Source: Robiginitomaculum sp. (GTDB lineage: Bacteria > Pseudomonadota > Alphaproteobacteria > Caulobacterales > Maricaulaceae). From it: a DNA stretch of 5,211 bases. Under the pieces are notes generated by a model. It ran no database searches and was not told the DNA's origin. It was given only the letters and a program-made list of their open reading frames with translations. The position numbers were made by a program, and so were the translations under genes. The stretch is taken from positions 55,822 to 61,032 of the forward strand of contig NVVO01000014.1 in the NCBI GenBank assembly GCA_002733385.1, read 5' to 3'. Shown here one piece after another: positions 1-5,211 of the stretch (position 1 is the stretch's first letter; each line of letters begins with the position of its first letter).

Positions 1-964
1 AATCATCCGCTGTCCATAACCGGTTCCAGCCCGCTTCAATGGTTTCGACCCATTCGGTTTCGTCGCGCATGGTGATACAGGGCTTGCGGTGGAAATAGGC
101 TTCTTTTTGCAACCCACCAGAATCGGTTATCACCAGTTCACAATGCTGTAACAAGGTGTTCAGGTCAAAATATCCAACAGGCTCAATCAACTGCAATCCT
201 TTGGGCGCAATACCCCGTTCCGCCATGAGATTACGGGTGCGCGGGTGTACGGCAAATATGATGTCGCGTTTCAATGCCTGCTTTTCCAAAAAAGCGATCA
301 ACTGATCAAACCGTTTAGGATTGTCGGTGTTCTCTGCCCGGTGCATGGTACACACCGCAAAAGGTTTTTCGGCTACACCCAATTTTTCCAACAAACCGGT
401 ATTATTTTTGGTTTTTTCAATGGCGTAAAGGGTAGCGTCGTGCATGACATCGCCGACCATATGGACGCCTTTTTCTATACCTTCGGCTTTGAGATTATCA
501 ACGGACACCTGGGTTGGGCACAGCAATAATTCTGACACCTGGTCGGAAAGTATGCGGTTAATTTCTTCAGGCATTTTGCGGTTAAATGACCGCAACCCGG
601 CTTCCACATGGATGACCGGAATATGAATTTTAACCGCCGCCAGCGCCCCGGCCAAGGTTGAATTGGTATCGCCGTAAATCAGGACTGCATCTGGCTTTTC
701 ATTAAGAAAAACTTTCTCCAAAGCTTCCAGCATGCGTCCGGTCATTTGCCCGTGCGAGCCGCCGCCAAGCTCAAAGCGGTGCTTGGGGGTTGGAATACCC
801 AATTCTTCAAAGAAAATATCCGACATATTGGCATCATAATGTTGCCCGGTGTGGATGATTTGCTCTTTAATGTCTGGGAAAGCCCTAAACGCCCGGCTGA
901 TGGCGGCCGCCTTGATGAATTGGGGCCGCGCACCGACGATGGTCAGGATTTTCTTGCTCGCCAT
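1..964 (-). CDS. wecB: Non-hydrolysing UDP-N-acetylglucosamine 2-epimerase family protein, WbpI/WlbD-like (3' end outside window)
   Basis: I translated this frame by hand: 321 codons are open from ATG at 964 to the window edge, against a usual family length of about 360-380, so only the C-terminal tail is missing. The enzyme inverts C2 of a UDP-2-acetamido sugar in the cytoplasm through elimination and re-addition of UDP. Residues matching the E. coli WecB active site are visible: Arg13 and Lys18 in GARPQFIK, Asp99 in GDTNST, Glu121 in HVEAGLR, Glu133 in PEEINR and His208 in MHRAEN, plus the UDP-binding TDSGG at 280-284. The segments HTGQHYD (38-44) and DETEW...GWNR (301-315) resemble WbpI/WlbD, which act on UDP-2,3-diacetamido-glucuronate, more than E. 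coli WecB; wecB is used here as the family symbol. It starts 9 bases after the WbmF-like gene, so it is the last visible gene of the operon. Family is certain; substrate is inferred. Confidence 0.93.
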   Translation of the reverse strand, partial: MASKKILTIVGARPQFIKAAAISRAFRAFPDIKEQIIHTGQHYDANMSDIFFEELGIPTPKHRFELGGGSHGQMTGRMLEALEKVFLNEKPDAVLIYGDTNSTLAGALAAVKIHIPVIHVEAGLRSFNRKMPEEINRILSDQVSELLLCPTQVSVDNLKAEGIEKGVHMVGDVMHDATLYAIEKTKNNTGLLEKLGVAEKPFAVCTMHRAENTDNPKRFDQLIAFLEKQALKRDIIFAVHPRTRNLMAERGIAPKGLQLIEPVGYFDLNTLLQHCELVITDSGGLQKEAYFHRKPCITMRDETEWVETIEAGWNRLWTADD

Positions 965-970
965 ATTTAT

Positions 971-974
971 TCTC
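971..974 (-). promoter_or_regulatory. Weak ribosome binding site of the 2-epimerase gene
   Basis: On the minus strand GAGA lies six bases before the ATG at 964, and its first G is the last base of the upstream TAG stop codon. The match to the anti-Shine-Dalgarno is poor, so initiation here may rely on ribosomes finishing the upstream gene. Confidence 0.4.
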
Positions 975-2044
975 TAAGCCAGATATTTTTTTGCGTCAGG
1001 GACGAAATGCACATGTTGGGCCATACAGCGTTTAATGGTGTCCATATTTTCTTTTGTCCATGCGACAGTTTTGCCAATGCCTTCTTCAATACCCACGGAG
1101 GCTTTGAACCCAAGTTCAGCTTCAGCCTTGGCGGCACTGCCAAACCGATTGCCCGAACTGTCCCAGGCCCGCCGCGCTTTACGTAAATCTAGGGGCGTCG
1201 GGTTTTTGGTTTCGCGGTTTATGGTTTCGGCCAGCTGGCGAATAGTGGTTTCATCACCAGATGCCAAATTATAGGCCTCCGAAGGCTTGCCGTGTAGGCC
1301 AGCTGCCATCAGGCCTCGGGCCATATCTTCAACATAAATAAAGTCGCGAGATGTGCGCCCTTCGTCGTCAAGCGGCAGGGCTTCGTTATGGAGGGATTTA
1401 AACACAAATGTTGGCGTTACATTGCGCCAAATTGTATGCACCGTACCGCGCCAGCGACCCGCCCCCAGAATTTCTCCGGGGCCGTAAACATTCATAAACC
1501 GGGCTTTAACAAAAGGAAGTCCGTCGGATTTCCAGTAATAATTTCCGTAAAGCTCGCCAATGATTTTGGAAACCGAATAAGGGCTGTCATGAAATAGTGA
1601 TACAGGCGCTTCCTCGTCGGTTGCGGTGGCTTCGCCGTAGGTTTTCGCGGCAACGGCACAGGCGGCGGCGGCGTAAACAATTTTCTTGAGGCCTTTGATT
1701 TGCGCCAAACGGTGAAACAATGCCAAGCTGGAATAATTATTGTGCATATGATCGCGCAACGGGTCTTCAATAGAGGACTGGTTGCCGTGAAAGGTTGCCA
1801 ATTGATAGGCATAATCCAGATCATTTGGCAGGCGTTCCAAAACTTCCGCATTGGTGATGGAACGCGGGATAAATTCAACCCGTGGATCGTCCCAGACATT
1901 GACCATGTCGGCGGACAATAAATTATCCACAATTATCAGCTTCTTGATGTCTTGCTTTAACAGCATTTTACCAAGGTTCGAGCCGACGAATCCGGCCCCG
2001 CCAACGATCAATATTGTTGCTCCGTCAAAATTCACTTCAGCCAT
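974..2044 (-). CDS. wbmF: WbmF-like NAD-dependent sugar-nucleotide epimerase (extended SDR)
   Basis: This 356-residue cytoplasmic extended SDR has the Rossmann glycine motif GGAGFVG at 15-21, Asp40 ending the second strand (NAD preference) and the catalytic pair Tyr156/Lys160 in YSVSK. ATFHGNQSS (83-91), NVYGPGEILGAGRWRG (185-200) and the WDSSG.RFGS segment (294-303) match Bordetella WbmF as I remember it, and the length fits. The usual SDR Ser/Thr motif is replaced by an alanine run at 125-128 followed by Cys129. Cys129 aligns with Cys145 of plant GDP-mannose 3,5-epimerase, and Arg199 falls at its Lys217. I therefore infer a C3 and/or C5 epimerase of a UDP-diacetamido-uronate, but the substrate is unproven. 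The ATG shares one base with the upstream TAA. Family and WbmF relationship are strong; the reaction is inference. Confidence 0.9.
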   Translation of the reverse strand: MAEVNFDGATILIVGGAGFVGSNLGKMLLKQDIKKLIIVDNLLSADMVNVWDDPRVEFIPRSITNAEVLERLPNDLDYAYQLATFHGNQSSIEDPLRDHMHNNYSSLALFHRLAQIKGLKKIVYAAAACAVAAKTYGEATATDEEAPVSLFHDSPYSVSKIIGELYGNYYWKSDGLPFVKARFMNVYGPGEILGAGRWRGTVHTIWRNVTPTFVFKSLHNEALPLDDEGRTSRDFIYVEDMARGLMAAGLHGKPSEAYNLASGDETTIRQLAETINRETKNPTPLDLRKARRAWDSSGNRFGSAAKAEAELGFKASVGIEEGIGKTVAWTKENMDTIKRCMAQHVHFVPDAKKYLA

Positions 2045-2994
2045 TAATTTTCTCCGTCCACATCAGGTTTTTTCACATGGGAGAAAATAGCGGTTACGCC
2101 AAATTCATCATACCACTCATACATTTTACGGATCGTGTCCTCGAAAGAAACTTCCGCTTTCCAATTGAAAGCCTTTTGCGTTTCGCTGGCATCCAAAACC
2201 ACCGTCTTCACATCATCCTCACCAGCTGGCACCACCGGAACCGGCTCGTCCATGGATATGCCCAGATAGGCCACAGCCTGATCAAACACATCTTCGATGG
2301 ACTTGCTCTCGCCAGTGCCAACATTAAACACACCTTGCGGGGCATTTTCGTCCAATGCCAGATCGAGAAACTTAATAAAGTCCGACATGTCCATGAAGTC
2401 GCGGTAAGTATCTGAACAAAAACAGCCTTTGCCGGCTTTCAGGCGGGTGTAGAATGTCGGGATCGGGCCGATAGACAAGCGCGGCCCGGTTATGTTAGAC
2501 AATCGCAACGACACAACATTGAGATTTGCTGCCAGCATAATCTGCTCACCAGCGGTTTTGGAAACCCCGTAGCTGGTAAAGGGCTTGGAGGGCGCACCGT
2601 TGGGGATGGGTGTGGTTTCCGGGCGGCCAAATGTCAGCGAAGTTTGAAAATTGACCAGCCGCTTGACCCCGACCCGCTCAGCAGCCCGTGCCACATATAG
2701 CGATCCAAGCACATTGGTATTGATGTCTTCTTGCCAATCATCCGGGTTTTTATAGGCGGCCGCTGAATGGATAACATGGGTTGGTTTGAATGCGTCGAAC
2801 ACATCGTCCACTTGTTGTTTGTTGGCAACACTGCCTTCAACAATGCTCAAATTGCTGGCGTCCTGCGGCAATGATTGCCGATAGCCAGTGGCAAAATTGT
2901 CCAGCACCAAAATCTCCACCCCGGCGCGGGGCAAAAAATGGTCAATGATGTTGGCACCAAGGCAGCCTGCGCCGCCAGTGATAAGAAGTCGCAT
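2044..2994 (-). CDS. wbmG: WbmG-like NAD-dependent sugar-nucleotide epimerase/dehydratase (extended SDR)
   Basis: This 316-residue cytoplasmic extended SDR shows GGAGCLG at 7-13, Asp32-Asn33 for NAD ribose binding, and the triad Thr118 (FQTSLTFG), Tyr142 and Lys146 (YGVSK). HSAAAYKNPDDW (76-87), SNITGPRL (166-173) and GPIPTFYTRLKAG (176-188) with the CFCSDT..RDF block (191-200) follow Bordetella WbmG closely, as I recall it, and the length agrees. WbmG was proposed from structure and docking to be a C4 epimerase of the O-antigen sugar nucleotide; that role is carried over by homology only. It is also clearly a paralogue of the WbmH-like protein encoded just upstream. The start is set by GGAG six bases before ATG and by the glycine motif beginning at residue 7. 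It ends in the TAATG overlap with the WbmF-like gene. Confidence 0.91.
   Translation of the reverse strand: MRLLITGGAGCLGANIIDHFLPRAGVEILVLDNFATGYRQSLPQDASNLSIVEGSVANKQQVDDVFDAFKPTHVIHSAAAYKNPDDWQEDINTNVLGSLYVARAAERVGVKRLVNFQTSLTFGRPETTPIPNGAPSKPFTSYGVSKTAGEQIMLAANLNVVSLRLSNITGPRLSIGPIPTFYTRLKAGKGCFCSDTYRDFMDMSDFIKFLDLALDENAPQGVFNVGTGESKSIEDVFDQAVAYLGISMDEPVPVVPAGEDDVKTVVLDASETQKAFNWKAEVSFEDTIRKMYEWYDEFGVTAIFSHVKKPDVDGEN
2052..2055 (-). promoter_or_regulatory. Ribosome binding site of the WbmF-like gene, inside the upstream coding region
   Basis: GGAG on the minus strand lies seven bases before the ATG at 2044. It overlaps the Gly-Glu codons at the very end of the WbmG-like gene, whose TAA overlaps the ATG as TAATG. 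This supports the chosen start and translational coupling. Confidence 0.75.
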
Positions 2995-3000
2995 GATTTG

Positions 3001-3004
3001 CTCC
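3001..3004 (-). promoter_or_regulatory. Ribosome binding site of the WbmG-like gene
   Basis: GGAG on the minus strand, six bases before the ATG at 2994, inside the 30-base gap after the WbmH-like gene. The rest of this gap holds no visible hairpin or promoter, so the two genes are probably co-transcribed. Confidence 0.75.
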
Positions 3005-3024
3005 AGTCTAGCTACGGGTTTGTC

Positions 3025-3972
3025 TTAGGTTTCTTTACCGTCTTTAAGTTTTAAGTGTGTGTATTCACCCAATGTCCCGTGTTCGTTATAATACTCAACC
3101 GCCAAAGCGACAAAGGTCTCGAGCGGCGTAAAATCAATTTTACCAAAATCCTGATATGTCCGCGACGGGTCAAGCAATATTGAAGCAGCGTCGTCTTCGC
3201 CCAAAGGATGCACGTCTGGCGCCGGGTATTCATTGATTTTCAAAGCATTTACGACGGCGTCATAAAGTTCTAGAATTGCAATATCCGTACCGGACGAGAA
3301 ATGATAGGCGCCGCTGCCTGTGCCGTCCGCCGCTGCAACAGAGGCTTTGGCCAGGTCGCCAACAAAGACGAAATCCCGGCGCGCTTCGGTAACAAAGCAT
3401 TTTTTACCGGACTTCAAACGTGAATAGAAAATTGGCAAGGGGCCTGAAACATTGCGCGGGCCAACCACATTGGCCAAACGGAAAGTGACAAAATCAATGC
3501 CGGAAAGCTCCAGATAATCTTCTGCGGCGGTTTTGGAAATTGAATAGGAGGAATTGCCAGGGTTTTTCGGGTGGTTTAATGTGACCGGAGACTCGCTCGG
3601 ATTAGTACCGTAGCACAGCGCCGTTTGGTAATAAATAAATCGACCAACACCAAATTCTTTGGCCGCCTGCACCAAATTACCGCCGCCGACGCAATTGGTG
3701 AGATTATCTTCATACCAGTTATCCGGGTCTTTGTAGGACGCGGCCGTGTGAATAAGCACATCCGGGCGAAACTCGCCGATCAGCTTGTCAACCAGCGGCT
3801 TGTCGGCAATCGAACCGGTAATCAGTGTCAGATTGTCGTGCCTTTCCGGTAAATGCTCGCGGCGACCGGTCTCGAAATTGTCAATGGCCATGACTTCGTC
3901 GCCGCGCGCCAAGAGTATTTCCGCTATGTGTGACCCGATTTGGCCACAACCGCCTGTAATAAAAATTTTCAT
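3025..3972 (-). CDS. wbmH: WbmH-like NAD-dependent sugar-nucleotide epimerase/dehydratase (extended SDR)
   Basis: This 315-residue cytoplasmic extended SDR carries GGCGQIG at 7-13, Asp31-Asn32 for NAD, and Thr117 (YQTALCYG), Tyr143 and Lys147 (YSISK) as the complete catalytic triad. HTAASYKDPDNW (75-86), FRLANVVGPRNVSGPLP (164-180), KKCFVTEARRDF (190-201), YHFSSGTD (223-230) and the C-terminal YTHLKLK (304-310) match Bordetella WbmH as remembered, including the unusual Cys in the glycine loop. WbmH is required for O-antigen expression in Bordetella, but I know of no firmly assigned reaction, so only a redox or epimerase step on a UDP-diacetamido-uronate is inferred. A strong Shine-Dalgarno supports the ATG. 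Thirty-six bases separate it from the amidotransferase upstream and 30 from its paralogue downstream. Confidence 0.91.
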   Translation of the reverse strand: MKIFITGGCGQIGSHIAEILLARGDEVMAIDNFETGRREHLPERHDNLTLITGSIADKPLVDKLIGEFRPDVLIHTAASYKDPDNWYEDNLTNCVGGGNLVQAAKEFGVGRFIYYQTALCYGTNPSESPVTLNHPKNPGNSSYSISKTAAEDYLELSGIDFVTFRLANVVGPRNVSGPLPIFYSRLKSGKKCFVTEARRDFVFVGDLAKASVAAADGTGSGAYHFSSGTDIAILELYDAVVNALKINEYPAPDVHPLGEDDAASILLDPSRTYQDFGKIDFTPLETFVALAVEYYNEHGTLGEYTHLKLKDGKET

Positions 3973-3979
3973 AATAACT

Positions 3980-3985
3980 TCCCTT
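3980..3985 (-). promoter_or_regulatory. Ribosome binding site of the WbmH-like gene
   Basis: AAGGGA on the minus strand ends seven bases before the ATG at 3972. It is the best Shine-Dalgarno of the window. It sits in a 36-base AT-rich gap that shows no convincing hairpin or -35/-10 pair, so the gene is probably read through from the amidotransferase gene. Confidence 0.75.
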
Positions 3986-4008
3986 TTGATTGAGTTGAGT
4001 ATTGTTAA

Positions 4009-5211
4009 TTAATTAAGCATTGCCCGAAATTCGTGGGCGCGATCGTAAAAGTTTTGGTGCCAAAGTTCAAGGCTGAGCAGGCCCCAGGTTTTTCTGGAAA
4101 ACTGCGAATCCTGTGTAAAGTTGGCCAGCACTTTTTCGCTGTCCATAAATGGCCGCTCCATAGCCGCTTTTGATCTGAATGTGTCTTGGATAAAGTCGCG
4201 TAATTCACCCGCATACCATTCTTTTAGCGGCACAGGGAAGCCCATTTTATCGCGTCTTTCGGTCAATTCTATTGGCAGTTTTTGTTTATAGGTTGAACGG
4301 AGCAATTCTTTGAGCCGCCCGCCGGAATATTTTATATGCGGCGGAATGGTAGCGACAAATTCCACCAAAGGATGGTCTAGCAGGGGTACACGGGATTCGA
4401 GCCCGTGGGCCATGCCCATGCGGTCTTCAACCTGAAGCAAGGCCGGGAGCAGACACTTAAAATCAAACCGAGACATGCTGTCCAGATACATGTCTTCCCC
4501 GACCGCACTGCGGTCATTGAACACCGCCTTATAGGACGAAATCACATGTTCCATATCGACAACGGAAAGATCAACCTCGTCCTTCAAATCGGACGACCGG
4601 TCGATCAGTGTGAAAAACCGCATATCAAGATCGCCGAACAAGCCGTCTTTCCATGATTTTTGCAACAGCGGTTTGTATTCTTTTAACAAGCCCATATTGG
4701 GGATAACATCTTCAAAGCTGACATCAAATGCGCCGCTGTCCAACCGCCCGTCAAGACCACCTTTAATGAGTTGCTCCAGATAACCAGCCAAATAGCGGGC
4801 ATAACCGCCAAAAATCTCGTCGCCGCCCTGACCGCCCAGCACAACTTTCCTGTGGGACGCCGCCAAACCAGACACCATATATTGGGGAAAGGAACCTGGC
4901 CCTGCGACCGGATAATCCAGATGGTAAATGACCTTGGACATATTATCGGAGAAATCCTGCGCCGTTATGTCGATCTGGTGCATGGTATTGCCACATTGGG
5001 CGGCAGCTATTTCGGCGTAATTGCTCTCGTCATAACCGGGGAATTGGGTAAATTTGCCGTGAAAGGACAGATTGTTTTCTGAACTGTGCTCACTGGCCAA
5101 AATAGCGATTAAGGACGAGTCGACACCGCCGGACAAATAACTGCCAATAGGCACATCGGCGCGTAAATGTACATTGATCGAGTCTGCTACAAGTTCGCGA
5201 ATGCGCTCCTG
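4009..5211 (-). CDS. asnB: Asparagine synthase-like glutamine amidotransferase, synthetase domain (5' end outside window)
   Basis: The reading frame is open to the right edge, giving 400 visible codons. The family is usually about 600-650 residues, so the N-terminal glutamine-hydrolysing domain, with its Cys nucleophile, must lie outside the window. Visible residues 27-33 are the ATP-pyrophosphatase loop SGGVDSS. LGGQGGDE is at 125-132, ESRVPLLDH at 272-280 and RDKMGFPVP at 320-328, all standard landmarks of the synthetase domain. The enzyme activates a carboxylate with ATP and transfers ammonia from glutamine. Asparagine synthetase B has GEG(S/A)DE where this protein has GQGGDE, so the important Glu is Gln. 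Beside three Wbm-type SDRs and a WbpI-like epimerase, amidation of a sugar uronate to a uronamide is a better guess than asparagine supply. A GTG at 5154 is internal, since conserved sequence (RADVPIG) runs through it. asnB is a family-level symbol only. Confidence 0.92.
   Translation of the reverse strand, partial: QERIRELVADSINVHLRADVPIGSYLSGGVDSSLIAILASEHSSENNLSFHGKFTQFPGYDESNYAEIAAAQCGNTMHQIDITAQDFSDNMSKVIYHLDYPVAGPGSFPQYMVSGLAASHRKVVLGGQGGDEIFGGYARYLAGYLEQLIKGGLDGRLDSGAFDVSFEDVIPNMGLLKEYKPLLQKSWKDGLFGDLDMRFFTLIDRSSDLKDEVDLSVVDMEHVISSYKAVFNDRSAVGEDMYLDSMSRFDFKCLLPALLQVEDRMGMAHGLESRVPLLDHPLVEFVATIPPHIKYSGGRLKELLRSTYKQKLPIELTERRDKMGFPVPLKEWYAGELRDFIQDTFRSKAAMERPFMDSEKVLANFTQDSQFSRKTWGLLSLELWHQNFYDRAHEFRAMLN

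Noticed and set aside
746..1186. 146-codon plus-strand open frame
   Set aside because: It lies antisense to the start of the 2-epimerase and the end of the WbmF-like gene, shows no recognisable domain, and both minus-strand genes have intact family motifs.
1492..1932. 146-codon minus-strand frame in a second phase
   Set aside because: It is a shifted-frame shadow of the WbmF-like gene, rich in Pro, Ile and Trp with no domain; the other phase carries the full SDR signature.
2014..2415. 133-codon plus-strand open frame
   Set aside because: Antisense to the WbmG-like gene, with no recognisable motif and no need for a gene there.
2757..2764. GCGGCCGC palindrome, and similar GCGGCCGC near 903-910
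   Set aside because: Both lie within coding sequence and are explained by Ala-Ala codons; there is no sign of a regulatory or recombination site.
974..3972. Reading the three SDRs as GalE, RmlB or NAD-dependent dehydratases of common sugars
   Set aside because: Signatures outside the cofactor and catalytic motifs match Wbm-type proteins instead, and the WbmF-like protein lacks the Ser/Thr that GalE and RmlB use.
3973..4008. Possible promoter or terminator in the AT-rich gap before the WbmH-like gene
   Set aside because: The gap is 36 bases with no stable inverted repeat followed by T residues and no credible -35/-10 pair; the overlapping TTAATTAATT pattern looks like chance AT richness around a stop codon.
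5152..5154. GTG as a start codon for a short synthetase-only protein
   Set aside because: The frame stays open to the window edge, and the 19 codons before the GTG encode the conserved helix and RADVPIG lead-in to the SGGVDSS loop, so the GTG is an internal Val.

Overview
The window is almost solid coding sequence on the minus strand. Five genes are packed head to tail and transcribed right to left, with both end genes cut by the window edges. In order of transcription they are: the synthetase half of an asparagine-synthase-like amidotransferase (4009-5211, N-terminus outside); three different extended short-chain dehydrogenase/reductase (SDR) sugar-nucleotide enzymes (3025-3972, 2044-2994, 974-2044); and a non-hydrolysing UDP-GlcNAc 2-epimerase family protein (1-964, last residues outside). 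The gaps between genes are 36, 30, -1 (TAATG overlap) and 9 bases, and four starts are preceded by a visible Shine-Dalgarno sequence or a weak version of one. This looks like a single operon segment. I see no promoter, terminator, RNA gene, mobile element, CRISPR array or plus-strand gene.

The three SDRs are not generic. From memory of the family, they match one-to-one the WbmH, WbmG and WbmF proteins of the Bordetella bronchiseptica/parapertussis O-antigen locus. Those proteins are needed for an O antigen made of 2,3-diacetamido-2,3-dideoxy-L-galacturonic acid, part of which is amidated. The 2-epimerase is of the WbpI/WlbD type, which converts UDP-GlcNAc3NAcA to UDP-ManNAc3NAcA, rather than the E. 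coli WecB type. The amidotransferase could convert the uronic acid to a uronamide. The five genes therefore read as a module for a diacetamido-uronic acid (or uronamide) building block of a surface polysaccharide, probably LPS O antigen. The first steps (C6 oxidation, C3 oxidation, transamination, N-acetylation), the glycosyltransferases and the export genes are not in this window.

Two active-site details stand out. The WbmF-like SDR has an alanine run where the catalytic Ser/Thr of SDRs normally sits, followed by a Cys that lines up with the epimerising Cys of GDP-mannose 3,5-epimerase. The amidotransferase has Gln where asparagine synthetase B has its important Glu in the GEG(S/A)DE motif.

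The host is most likely a Gram-negative bacterium, by pathway type. GC looks moderate (around half), and the protein style is proteobacterial, but the taxon cannot be fixed from this sequence. The system belongs to a known class; I do not see a wholly new type of system here.
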